The notes under the pieces were generated by a model, which was given only the letters and a program-made list of their open reading frames with translations, was not told the DNA's origin and did not search any database. A stretch of 19,276 nucleotides of DNA from DASUFI01 sp036274635 (GTDB lineage Bacteria; Planctomycetota; B15-G4): positions 1 to 19,276 of the forward strand of contig DASUFI010000096.1 of the NCBI GenBank assembly GCA_036274635.1, given 5' to 3'. The stretch's first letter is position 1, and every line of letters starts with the position of its first letter. Below are positions 1 to 7,602 of this stretch, in pieces. The position numbers were made by a program, and so were the translations under genes.

Positions 1-1
1 C

Positions 2-1153
2 ACGCGCCTCTCGCGCGAGGAGGCGCTGGCCGACGCGCTGGACGAGTACGGCACACCGGGCCAGCCGGCGGCCGTGCCACCGCCTCCCGCGCACGTCGAC
101 CCGGAGCGCGGGCGCGAGCTCTACCTCAAGAACTGCGCGGCGTGCCACGGCGAGGACGGCCGCGCGCGCGTGCCGGTGGAGAAGGTGGACAACGAGGGCT
201 GGCCCATCGGCGCGCGCGACTTCACGCGCGGCATCTTCAAGGGCGGCAGCCGCGGCGAGGACATCGCCCGCCGCATCTGGCTGGGCATGCCCGGCACGCC
301 CATGCCCGCGCTGCCGCTGAAGCAGGACGACCTGTGGTCCATCGTGCGCCACGTCGAGAGCCTGGTGGACCACGAGGCGGAGAGCCGCGTGCTGCAGACG
401 CGCCGCGTGCTGACGGCACGGCGCGTTCCGGGCCCGCTGGGCAACGACCCCGACGACGCCGCGTGGGCGCAGGCGCCCGTCGCATGGATCGCGGTCATGC
501 CGCTGTGGTGGCGCCACGACCGCATCGAGGGCCTCGGCGTGCAGGCGCTGCACGACGGCCGCCGCCTCGCGCTGCGGCTCACGTGGACGGACGCGACGCG
601 CGACGACGAGCTGCTGGGGCAGCAGGAGTTCGCGGACGCCGTGGCCGTGGAGCTGTCGGCGGACGCCGACCCGCCCTTCTTCGGCATGGGCGACGCGGCC
701 AGCCCGGTGACCATCTGGCAGTGGAAGGCCGCCTGGCAGCGCGACGCGCTCGGCCGGCCCGCGCTGGGCGACGTCTTCCCCGACATGCCGCGCGGCGAGC
801 TGGCCGAGCGCGGACGACCGCAGGGCGAAGTCTTCGCCACGGCGCTCGCGGCCGGCAACCCGCTCTCGCAGCCGAAGCACGGCTGCCCGGTGGAGAACGC
901 CGTCGCCAGCGGCCAGGGCACGCTCGCGACCCAGCCCGAGGCGCAGGGCGCGCTGGACGGCGGCGGTCGCTGGGGGGACGGCGGCTGGTCGGTCGTCCTG
1001 CTGCGCGACCTGCAGCGGCCCGCGGCGGGCGACGTGCTGCCGCAGCCGGGTCGCACGGTCTCCATCGCCTTCGCGGTGTGGGACGGCGCGGCCGGCGACC
1101 GCAACGGAAGCAAGTCCGTGACCATCTGGCACGCGCTGGAGCTGGAGGACTGA
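2..1153 (+). CDS. nxrC: NXR/DMSO-reductase type II gamma subunit: cytochrome c plus ethylbenzene-dehydrogenase-type haem b domain (5' partial)
   Basis: This is the electron-transfer gamma subunit of a periplasmic molybdoenzyme. A haem c site (CAACH, bases 134-148) lies in a short cytochrome c domain, followed by an EB_dh-type domain. The haem b ligands of that family are a Met and a Lys. Good candidates are the Met in FFGMGD (bases 686-688) and the Lys in NGSKSV (bases 1112-1114). The reading frame is open to the left edge. The first in-frame GTG (74) would give a protein with no signal peptide, which does not fit a cytochrome c, so I take the true start to be upstream of the window. The Pro-rich linker before CAACH resembles the joint between two cytochrome c domains, so a second haem may be encoded upstream (inference). 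The stop lies 1 bp before the alpha-subunit start. Gamma subunits carrying one haem b and one haem c are known in anammox NXR. Confidence 0.85.
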   Translation, partial: TRLSREEALADALDEYGTPGQPAAVPPPPAHVDPERGRELYLKNCAACHGEDGRARVPVEKVDNEGWPIGARDFTRGIFKGGSRGEDIARRIWLGMPGTPMPALPLKQDDLWSIVRHVESLVDHEAESRVLQTRRVLTARRVPGPLGNDPDDAAWAQAPVAWIAVMPLWWRHDRIEGLGVQALHDGRRLALRLTWTDATRDDELLGQQEFADAVAVELSADADPPFFGMGDAASPVTIWQWKAAWQRDALGRPALGDVFPDMPRGELAERGRPQGEVFATALAAGNPLSQPKHGCPVENAVASGQGTLATQPEAQGALDGGGRWGDGGWSVVLLRDLQRPAAGDVLPQPGRTVSIAFAVWDGAAGDRNGSKSVTIWHALELED

Positions 1154-1154
1154 G

Positions 1155-4100
1155 ATGAGCACCGTGCAACCGACGCGCCGCGAGCTGCTGGCCTCGCTGG
1201 GCGCCGGCTCGCTGCTGCTGGCCGGGCCGCTGGACGTCCTCGGCGCTCTCGCGCCGCGCGGCGACATCGGCAACCCGCTCGACCACTATCCCAACCGCGG
1301 CTGGGAGCAGGTCTACCGCGACCAGTACCGCTACGACCGCAGCTTCACCTGGGTCTGCGCGCCCAACGACACGCACATGTGCCGCATGCGCGCCTTCGTG
1401 CGCAACGGCGTGATGATCCGCAGCGAGCAGAACTACGACCACCAGCGCTGCGGGGACCTGTACGGCAACCGCGCCAGCGTCGCCTGGAACCCGCGCGGCT
1501 GTCCCAAGGGCTTCACCTTCCAGCGCCGGCTCTACGGGCCGTTCCGGCTCAAGGGGCCGGTGCTGCGCAAGGGCTGGAAGGAGTGGGCCGACGCGGGCTT
1601 CCCCTCGCTCTCGGACGAGCCTTCTCTGCGCAGCAAGTACCGCTTCGACGACCGCGGCAACGACGGCTACGTGCGGATGTCGTGGGACGAGGCGTCGGAC
1701 TACGTCGCGCGCGGGCTCATGGCCGTGGGGCGGACCTACAGCGGCGACGACGGCCGGCGGCGGCTGGTCGCCGACGGCTACGCGCCCGAGATGCTCGAGC
1801 CCTGGCAGGGCGCCGGCACGCGCACCATGAAGATCGGCAGCAACCTCCCGATCCATGGCCTCGTCGGCAAGTTCGGGCTGTTCCGCTTCGCCAACCAGAT
1901 GGCGCTCGTCGACCACCACGTGCGCGGCGTGCCCGAGGAGCAGGCGCTCGGGGCGCGCGAGTGGACCGAGTACACCTGGCGCGGCGACCAGGCGCCGGGC
2001 CAGCCCTTCGTGCACGGGCTGCAGGCGTCGGACTGCGACATGAACGACGTGCGGCACAGCAAGCTCACGATCCACATCGGCAAGAACCTGGTCGAGAACA
2101 AGATGCCGGAGAGCCACTGGGTCAACGAGCTCATGGAGCGCGGGGGCCGCATCGTGTGCATCACGCCGGACTACAGCGCGCCGTCGGCCAAGGCGGACTA
2201 CTGGATCGGCGTTCGGCCGGGCCTGTCGGACACTGCGGTGGTGCTGGCGGTGACGAAGCTGCTGATGGACAACGAGTGGATCGACGCCGACTTCATCCGG
2301 CGCTTCACGGACTTCCCGCTGCTGGTGCGCACGGACACGCTGCAGCGGCTGCGGCCGCAGGACGTCTTCCCCGGCTACCAGCCGAAGGACATCAGCGGCG
2401 GCCCGTCCTTCCGCGAGCAGGCGCTCACCGCTGCGCAGCGCGAGCGCATCGGCGACTTCACGGCGTGGGACGCCAAGGCTGGCCAGGTCGTGGCGCTGAC
2501 GCGCGACGACGTCGGCGTGCACGCCAACATGGACGTGGCGCTGACCGGCAGCTTCACGGTGACGACCGTCGACGGCCGCGCGGTCGAGGTCATGCCCGTG
2601 TACGAGATGTACAAGCGGCACCTGGCCGACTACGACGTGCGCACGGTCGAGGAGATCAGCGGCGCGAAGGCCGAGCTGGTCGAGCGCCTGGCGCGGGACA
2701 TCTGGGAGACGACGAGGGCCGGCCACAGCGTCGCCATCCACCACGGCGAGGGCGTGAACCACTACTTCCACGCCACGCTGCACAACCGCGCCTGCCACCT
2801 GCCGCTGATGCTGACGGGCAACTTCGGCAAGCACGGCGCGGGCGTCTTCACCTGGGCCGGCAACTACAAGGGCGCGCTGCTGCAGGGCAGCCCCTGGTCC
2901 GGCCCCGGCGCCGGCACCTACACGCACGAGGACCCCTTCCGCCCGATCCTGGACGAGACCGCGCGCCTCACGCACGAGCACCTGCGCGACACGACGCTGG
3001 GCGAGGACGTCGCCTTCTGGGGCCACGGCGAGACGCCGCTCATCGTGCAGACGAAGCAGGGCCGGCGCGTGTTCACCGGCAAGAGCCACATGCCCTCGCC
3101 GACCAAGCTCATGTGGTACAGCAACGCCAACTTCATCAACCAGGCGAAGTGGGTCTACCACCTCATCGTCAACGTCCTGCCGAAGATCGACATGATCGTC
3201 GACCAGCAGGTGGAGTGGACCGGCTCGGCCGAGTACGCGGACGTGGTGCTGCCGGCCAACTCGTGGGTGGAGGCGCAGGACCTCGAGCTGGGCGGCTCCT
3301 GCAGCAACCCATTCCTGCAGGTGTGGGGCGGTGACGGCGTGCCGCCGGTGCACGACAGCCGCGACGACGCCGAGATCTTCGCCGGCGTCGGCCGCGCGCT
3401 GGCGCGCCTCACCGGCGACGGCCGCTTCGCCGACCACTGGAAGTACATCACCGAGAAGAAGGCGCGCGTCTACATCCAGCGCGTGCTGGACAACAGCACC
3501 ACGACGCGGGGGCCGCAGGGCGCCTACCAGCTGGACGGCATCCTCACCGGCGGCTACGGCGGCGAGCCGGGCACGGCGCTCATGCTCTTCCGCACCTATC
3601 CGCGCGTGCCCTTCTGGGAGCAGGTGCACGACAGCGTGCCCTTCTACACCGATTGCGGCCGCCTCGCCGGCTACTGCGACCTGCCCGAGGCCATCGAGTA
3701 CGGCGAGAACCTCGTCGTGCACCGCGAGGCGGTCGAGGCCACGCCCTACCTGCCCAACGTCATCGTCTCGTCCAGCCCGTACCTGCGGCCCGCGGACTAC
3801 GGCATCGCGCTGGACGACCTCGACCCCGACCGCCGCACCGTGCGCAACGTGAAGCTGCCCTGGAGCGAGGTGAAGCAGACCGTGAACCCGCTGTGGGCGC
3901 AGGGCTTCCGCTTCTTCTGCTCCACGCCCAAGAGCCGGCACACCACGCACAGCAGCTGGTCCACGGTGGACTGGCACTGGCTGTGGAGCACGAACTTCGG
4001 CGACCCGCTGCGCCGCGACAAGCGTGACCCGGGCACGGGCGACCGCCAGATCCAGATGAACCCGCAGGCCGCCGCCGAGGCCGGGCTGAAGGAGGGCGAC

Positions 4101-4631
4101 TACGTGTGGGTGGACGCCAACCCCACCGACCGGCCCTTCGTGGGCGCGCGCGCCGGCGACCCGCGGAGCCGCGCCTTCCGCTGCATGGTGCGCCTCAAGC
4201 TCAACCCGTCGCTGCCTTACGCGATGACCATCATGAAGCACACCGGCTGGATCGCGACCGAGCGCACCGTGAAGGCGCACGAGACGCGCGCCGACGGCAT
4301 GGCCCTCTCGCCCGAGACCGGATACCAGAGCAACTACCGCTACGGCAGCCACCAGAGCATCACGCGCAGCTGGCTGCCGCCCATGCACCAGACGGACACG
4401 CTCTTCCACAAGACGACCGGCGCCATGGGCTTCACCTTCGGTTTCGCCGTGGACAACCACGGCGTGAACACCGTGCCCAAGGAGACGCTCGTGCGCATCA
4501 CGAAGGCCGAGCCGGGCGGTCCGGGCGGCCGCGGCACGTGGGAGCCCGCGACCACCGGCCGCACGCCGGGCGCCGAGTCCGACACCATGCTCGCCTACCT
4601 GCGCGGCGAGCTCACGGAGGTCAAGGCATGA
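1155..4631 (+). CDS. nxrA: Nitrite oxidoreductase/nitrate reductase-like molybdopterin catalytic alpha subunit
   Basis: This is the catalytic subunit binding Mo-bis-MGD and the FS0 iron-sulfur cluster; it interconverts nitrite and nitrate in its closest known relatives. At 1158 aa it matches the Nitrospira/anammox NxrA size (about 1150). The N-terminus has a Tat motif (TRRELLASLG) and a hydrophobic stretch, so it is exported. The FS0 motif is C68-x3-D72-x3-C76-x39-C116, with Asp replacing the second Cys of NarG. D278 in YTWRGDQ aligns with the Mo-ligating Asp222 of E. coli NarG. Blocks such as GKNLVENKMPESHW, FTGKSHMPSP, ATPYLPN and SWLPPMHQTD match my memory of Nitrospira NxrA. GGAGG (1144-1148) lies 6 nt before the ATG. 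Its 3' end overlaps the next gene by ATGA. Closely related enzymes work as nitrate reductases, so direction is unresolved. Selenate, chlorate or hydrocarbon-oxidising relatives are less likely given the resemblance along the whole chain. Confidence 0.9.
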   Translation: MSTVQPTRRELLASLGAGSLLLAGPLDVLGALAPRGDIGNPLDHYPNRGWEQVYRDQYRYDRSFTWVCAPNDTHMCRMRAFVRNGVMIRSEQNYDHQRCGDLYGNRASVAWNPRGCPKGFTFQRRLYGPFRLKGPVLRKGWKEWADAGFPSLSDEPSLRSKYRFDDRGNDGYVRMSWDEASDYVARGLMAVGRTYSGDDGRRRLVADGYAPEMLEPWQGAGTRTMKIGSNLPIHGLVGKFGLFRFANQMALVDHHVRGVPEEQALGAREWTEYTWRGDQAPGQPFVHGLQASDCDMNDVRHSKLTIHIGKNLVENKMPESHWVNELMERGGRIVCITPDYSAPSAKADYWIGVRPGLSDTAVVLAVTKLLMDNEWIDADFIRRFTDFPLLVRTDTLQRLRPQDVFPGYQPKDISGGPSFREQALTAAQRERIGDFTAWDAKAGQVVALTRDDVGVHANMDVALTGSFTVTTVDGRAVEVMPVYEMYKRHLADYDVRTVEEISGAKAELVERLARDIWETTRAGHSVAIHHGEGVNHYFHATLHNRACHLPLMLTGNFGKHGAGVFTWAGNYKGALLQGSPWSGPGAGTYTHEDPFRPILDETARLTHEHLRDTTLGEDVAFWGHGETPLIVQTKQGRRVFTGKSHMPSPTKLMWYSNANFINQAKWVYHLIVNVLPKIDMIVDQQVEWTGSAEYADVVLPANSWVEAQDLELGGSCSNPFLQVWGGDGVPPVHDSRDDAEIFAGVGRALARLTGDGRFADHWKYITEKKARVYIQRVLDNSTTTRGPQGAYQLDGILTGGYGGEPGTALMLFRTYPRVPFWEQVHDSVPFYTDCGRLAGYCDLPEAIEYGENLVVHREAVEATPYLPNVIVSSSPYLRPADYGIALDDLDPDRRTVRNVKLPWSEVKQTVNPLWAQGFRFFCSTPKSRHTTHSSWSTVDWHWLWSTNFGDPLRRDKRDPGTGDRQIQMNPQAAAEAGLKEGDYVWVDANPTDRPFVGARAGDPRSRAFRCMVRLKLNPSLPYAMTIMKHTGWIATERTVKAHETRADGMALSPETGYQSNYRYGSHQSITRSWLPPMHQTDTLFHKTTGAMGFTFGFAVDNHGVNTVPKETLVRITKAEPGGPGGRGTWEPATTGRTPGAESDTMLAYLRGELTEVKA

Positions 4632-4999
4632 GCACGCACGACGATCCGTACCAGGGCCGGCACCCGCGCGACCGCGCCATCGAGGCCGAGGACCCGATGC
4701 TGCTCACGGCCGAGAGGGCGCCGGGCGACCCGCTCGCCATGCTCGACGGCCTCATCGAGGAGTACGCCGGCCTCGGTTGGGACGGGCCCCACATCCAGCG
4801 CCTCTTCGACTCGCCGTTCTTCCAGGGCACCTGGGGCCTGCGCCAGCGGCTGGGACCGGAGCTGATCGGGAGCCGCATCGACGCGGTGCTCGCGCGCCGC
4901 GGCGTGGCCCGCTTCTGCACCGAGTGGAACATGGAGGTGCTGCGCGCCAGCGCCTGCGCGCCGGACACGTGCGCGCCCCCGGGAGGGTCCCATGCCTAA
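4628..4999 (+). CDS. Unrecognised 123-aa protein between alpha and beta subunits
   Basis: I do not recognise a named family. The start is ATG 4628, overlapping the nxrA stop (ATGA), with GGAGG at 4616-4620. The frame is open further upstream inside nxrA, but that part is only a shadow. The 3' end overlaps nxrB by 8 bp, so all three genes are probably translationally coupled. The protein has no signal peptide or membrane segment and looks mostly helical. The most distinctive part is the centre (GWDGPHIQRLFDSPFF, then GLRQRLGPELIGSRIDAVLA). The C-terminus carries three of its Cys (C-x4-C spacing in the last two). Its cytoplasmic nature and position suggest a role in assembly or maturation of the alpha-beta complex before Tat export, but this is inference from context only. 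A structural accessory subunit is the alternative. Confidence 0.75.
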   Translation: MSTHDDPYQGRHPRDRAIEAEDPMLLTAERAPGDPLAMLDGLIEEYAGLGWDGPHIQRLFDSPFFQGTWGLRQRLGPELIGSRIDAVLARRGVARFCTEWNMEVLRASACAPDTCAPPGGSHA

Positions 5000-6278
5000 G
5001 GTCTGGAACTGGCAGCTCGGCCGCGAGATGGACTACCCCTACGAGGCCAGCTTCCCCGAGTGGCAGTTCGCCTTCGTCTTCAACATCAACCGCTGCATCG
5101 CGTGCCAGACCTGCACCATGGCGTGCAAGTCCACCTGGACCTTCAGCGAGGGCCAGGAGCACATGTGGTGGAACAACGTCGAGACCAAGCCCTACGGCGG
5201 CTACCCGCAGGGCTGGGACGTCAAGCTCCTCTCGCTGCTCGAGCAGGCCAACCCGGGCGCCCAGGCGTGGACGGCGCAGCCCGGCCCCGAGACGGCGCCG
5301 TGGGGCCGCTTCGACGGCCGGACGATCTTCGAGTCGGCCGGCCACGCGCCCGGCGCGGCGCCCGGCCAGCGCGTGCTCGGCTACCTGCCCACCGACGCCG
5401 AGTGGAGCTCGCCCAACATCCACGAGGAGGTGGCCACCGGCACGGTGCGCGGCCCCGGCGACTACTCCGGCAGCGCGCAGCTGCCCGAGCACCAGGTGTG
5501 GTTCTTCTACATGCAGCGCCTGTGCAACCACTGCACCTATCCGGGCTGCCTCGCCGCCTGCCCGCGCAAGGCCATCTACAAGCGGCCCGAGGACGGCGTG
5601 GTGCTCATCGACCAGGAGCGCTGCCGCGGCTACCGCAAGTGCGTCGAGGGCTGCCCCTACAAGAAGGCCATGTACAGGCCCACGACGCGCGTCTCCGAGA
5701 AGTGCGTCGCGTGCTTCCCGCGCCTCGAGGGCGGCGACCCGCTGCTCTCGCCGCACGGCGCGCCGCTGGAGACGCGCTGCATGTCGGCCTGCGTCGGCAA
5801 GATCCGCCTGCAGGGCCTGGTGCACATGGAGCGCGACGGCCGCTGGACGCCCGCGCCCGACAGCCCGCTGTACTTCCTGGTGCGCGAGCGGCGCGTGGCG
5901 CTGCCGCTCTATCCGCAGTTCGGCACGGCGCCCAACGGCTTCTACATCCCGCCGCGCTGGGTGCCGCGCGGCTACCTGGCCCAGATGTTCGGGCCCGGCG
6001 TGGACCACGCGCTCGAGCAGTACGGCTGCCCCGACCGCGAGCTGCTCGCCGTGCTGCAGCTCTTCCGCGCGCAGCAGCAGGTGCTCTTCCGCTACGCGAT
6101 CGAGAAGGGGCCCAAGGTGGCCGAGATCGAGGTCACGCTGCCCGACGGCAGCCGCCGCACGCAGGAGATCTGGAACGACACCGTGATCGGCTTCAACAAG
6201 CTGGGCGAGGAGGTCGTGCGCACCACGATCGAGGAGCCCACCTTCACCCGGCCGCGCGAGCACCTCAACTCCATCTGA
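4992..6278 (+). CDS. nxrB: Nitrite oxidoreductase/nitrate reductase-like iron-sulfur beta subunit
   Basis: This subunit carries electrons from the alpha-subunit FS0 cluster to the gamma-subunit haems through four iron-sulfur clusters. The 428 residues show four Cys groups: C35/C38/C41/C45, C178/C181/C186/C190, C211-x2-Y214-x2-C217-x3-C221, and C238/C241 with C263/C267. In the third group Tyr214 stands where a fourth Cys would be; NarH has Trp there and binds [3Fe-4S]. The opening (VWNWQLGREM) and blocks such as FNINRC, WWNNVETKPYGGYP, ACPRKAIYKRPEDG and YIPPRWVPRGY match Nitrospira-type NxrB as I remember it. There is no signal peptide, so it would be exported as a hitchhiker with the Tat-bearing alpha subunit. 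GGAGGG (4982-4987) sits 4 nt before the ATG, inside the upstream gene. From memory, Nitrospira NxrB has Asp where this protein has C45. Confidence 0.92.
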   Translation: MPKVWNWQLGREMDYPYEASFPEWQFAFVFNINRCIACQTCTMACKSTWTFSEGQEHMWWNNVETKPYGGYPQGWDVKLLSLLEQANPGAQAWTAQPGPETAPWGRFDGRTIFESAGHAPGAAPGQRVLGYLPTDAEWSSPNIHEEVATGTVRGPGDYSGSAQLPEHQVWFFYMQRLCNHCTYPGCLAACPRKAIYKRPEDGVVLIDQERCRGYRKCVEGCPYKKAMYRPTTRVSEKCVACFPRLEGGDPLLSPHGAPLETRCMSACVGKIRLQGLVHMERDGRWTPAPDSPLYFLVRERRVALPLYPQFGTAPNGFYIPPRWVPRGYLAQMFGPGVDHALEQYGCPDRELLAVLQLFRAQQQVLFRYAIEKGPKVAEIEVTLPDGSRRTQEIWNDTVIGFNKLGEEVVRTTIEEPTFTRPREHLNSI

Positions 6279-6300
6279 AGAGGCCCGCTGGAGGATCGCC

Positions 6301-7179
6301 ATGACCATCGCGCATCAGCCCGGGGCCTTAGCCGAGGCGCGGGCCTGGACGGAGATCGACGAGGCGCGTCTGGTGCTCTACCACGTGCTGTCGCTGGTCG
6401 CGTCGGACCCCGCGAGCCAGCGAAGCGCGCGCCTCTCGGTGCCGGGGCTGCTCGAGCGGGCGGCCGCCGCGGCGGCGCTCCTCGCCCGCGACGCCGCGGC
6501 CCGGCCGGAGAGCCTCGCGCCCGGTGAGCTGCCGCCGGCCTCGCTGGCGGACTTCGCGCTGACGCGCTTCCTCGCGGCGCCGCAGGACGAGCTGCGCGCG
6601 CAGCACGAGCGCGTCTTCGGCCTGGTGGTGAGCAAGGAGTGTCCGCCCTACGAGACGGACTGGTGCCCGCAGACCTTCTCGGTCTTCCGCAGCCAGCAGC
6701 TGGCCGACGTGGCCGGCTTCTACCGCGCCTTCGGCCTGCAGCCGTCGCGCGACGCGCCCGAGCGTCCGGATCACGTGGCGCTGGAGCTGGAGTTCATGGC
6801 CTGGCTGCTGGCCAAGGAGTGCCACGCGCTGCAGGCCGGCGGGCCGGAGGCCGCCGAGCGCGCGGCCACGTGCCGCGAGGCGCAGCGGCACTTCGTGCGG
6901 GACCACCTGGCCTGGTGGCTGCCGGCTTTCGCCCTGGCCCTGCGCCGCAAGGCCGATGGGCTGCGCGACGCGCGCGAGCTGCACGAGCCGCCGCGCAGCG
7001 CGCTGGGCGCGCTCGGCGCCGCGCTGGCCGCGCTCGTGGCCGTCGAGCGCGCGCTGCTGGAGCTGCCGGCGCCCACGGGCCGGCTCGAGCCGCGGCCGGC
7101 GCAGGAGGAGGAGCCCGGCTGCGCGAGCTGCGCCGCTGCGCTCGAAGAATCCGGCGCACGCTCCGCGAAGGTCGGGTGA
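6301..7179 (+). CDS. TorD/NarJ-type molybdoenzyme maturation chaperone
   Basis: This cytoplasmic chaperone would hold the alpha subunit, and probably its Tat signal, until the molybdenum cofactor and iron-sulfur clusters are inserted. The family signature is clear in the middle of the 292 residues: CPPYETDW, then LADVAGFYRAFGL, then ERPDHVALELEFMAWLL. It is all-helical, without signal peptide or membrane segment. A strong Shine-Dalgarno GGAGG (6290-6294) lies 6 nt before the ATG, 22 bp after nxrB. The C-terminal tail is rich in Ala and Glu and contains a CxxC (GCASCAA) that is not part of the core fold. The protein is at the long end for the family (commonly 200-250 aa). A coding-like stretch in another frame follows at once, so the annotated C-terminus may be affected by a frameshift. 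NarJ-like chaperones typically accompany nar and nxr genes. Confidence 0.88.
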   Translation: MTIAHQPGALAEARAWTEIDEARLVLYHVLSLVASDPASQRSARLSVPGLLERAAAAAALLARDAAARPESLAPGELPPASLADFALTRFLAAPQDELRAQHERVFGLVVSKECPPYETDWCPQTFSVFRSQQLADVAGFYRAFGLQPSRDAPERPDHVALELEFMAWLLAKECHALQAGGPEAAERAATCREAQRHFVRDHLAWWLPAFALALRRKADGLRDARELHEPPRSALGALGAALAALVAVERALLELPAPTGRLEPRPAQEEEPGCASCAAALEESGARSAKVG

Positions 7180-7195
7180 AGCCGGGCGAGTCGCG

Positions 7196-7348
7196 CTGAA
7201 GCGGCGCGCCGCGGGCGCGCGTGACGGCTCGCGCTTCACCGAGTTCTTCTTCACGGAGACCGGTGACACCAATGCGCAGACGCAGGCGGGCTCGGCCCTC
7301 GGCGGCTTCGGCGGCCTGCTGAAGCGCGCGCAGCGCCTGCTCAACTGA
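7196..7348 (+). other. Orphan coding-like stretch after the chaperone (possible small protein or frameshifted tail)
   Basis: In the frame ending at TGA 7346-7348, codons from about 7220 onward almost all end in G or C, as in the real genes here, while the adjacent frame checked does not show this. The encoded tail reads GSRFTEFFFTETGD, then ... GGLLKRAQRLLN. There is no convincing ATG, GTG or TTG start after the chaperone stop. CTG 7196 is the only near-cognate start noticed, and ATG 6956 lies deep inside the chaperone gene. It ends 21 bp before the terminator hairpin, as a last operon gene would. It could be a short protein with a non-standard start, the true C-terminus of the chaperone after a frameshift, or a remnant. 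No homology is recognised. Confidence 0.3.
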
Positions 7349-7369
7349 GCGGACATTCGGTTGCTGGCT

Positions 7370-7406
7370 GCGGCCCCGGGCGTCTGCCGCGGACGCCCGG
7401 GGTCGC
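7370..7406 (+). terminator. Strong hairpin, probable terminator of the nxr operon
   Basis: A 15-bp stem (7370-7384 with 7392-7406, one G-T wobble at 7373/7403) encloses a 7-nt loop. The inner 11 bp are perfect: CCCCGGGCGTC with GACGCCCGGGG. No long T run follows, only GTTTCC nearby, which is common in GC-rich bacteria. Its position between the nxr operon and the RND genes fits a terminator. The hairpin could act in either direction. Confidence 0.6.
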
Positions 7407-7466
7407 GGCGTTTCCCGAGGACCGACCGCGGCATCGTGCGGCGCGCTGCCGCGGCGAGCGGGGCAG

Positions 7467-7495
7467 CGCGGTTTCAAACAACGGGCGAAACCGCG
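7467..7495. promoter_or_regulatory. Perfect inverted repeat upstream of the RND efflux genes (candidate operator)
   Basis: CGCGGTTTC (7467-7475) and GAAACCGCG (7487-7495) are exact inverted copies separated by 11 nt. The arm centres lie 20 bp apart, about two helical turns, as expected for a dimeric regulator bound on one face of the DNA. It ends 17 bp before the -10-like TAGACG (7512-7517). RND pump genes are commonly controlled by TetR-family repressors at such sites. No regulator gene is visible next to it, so the controlling protein is unknown. Formation of an RNA hairpin is the alternative. Confidence 0.45.
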
Positions 7496-7511
7496 GCGCG
7501 ACGGCGCGTGC

Positions 7512-7517
7512 TAGACG
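7512..7517 (+). promoter_or_regulatory. TAGACG, candidate -10 element for the RND operon
   Basis: TAGACG resembles the TAGNNT boxes seen before other genes in this window. It lies 86 nt before the adaptor start codon, farther than the others, and no good -35 sequence is visible. The rest of 7180-7602 holds the orphan stretch, the terminator hairpin and the inverted repeat; I see nothing else there. Confidence 0.3.
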
Positions 7518-7602
7518 CGGGCCTTGCGGCCGGGGGCAGCGAGTCCAAGAATCGGGATTCCCGCCCCCGGGCTCGCAGGCCTGTCCTTGGAGACGTCTCG
7601 CC

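Noticed and set aside
579..4460. Reverse-strand open frame of 1293 codons across the gamma and alpha subunit genes
   Set aside because: It mirrors the GC-ending codons of nxrA, is made of repetitive Arg/Ala/Val/His-rich sequence and has no recognisable domain. The plus-strand gene has clear motifs.
4628..4999. Identity of the small protein as the tubule-inducing NXR-T of anammox bacteria
   Set aside because: Only the company of NXR genes suggests it. The protein lacks an export signal and I see no sequence basis for the claim.
7204..7220. GCGCGCC/GGCGCGC hairpin just after the chaperone stop
   Set aside because: It has seven-base arms of pure GC in a region of similar composition, and it lies inside the orphan coding-like stretch; chance is likely.
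6328..7434. Reverse-strand open frame across the chaperone and the following intergenic region
   Set aside because: I considered it because it extends past the chaperone, but it shows no domain, crosses the terminator hairpin and is repetitive within the chaperone part.
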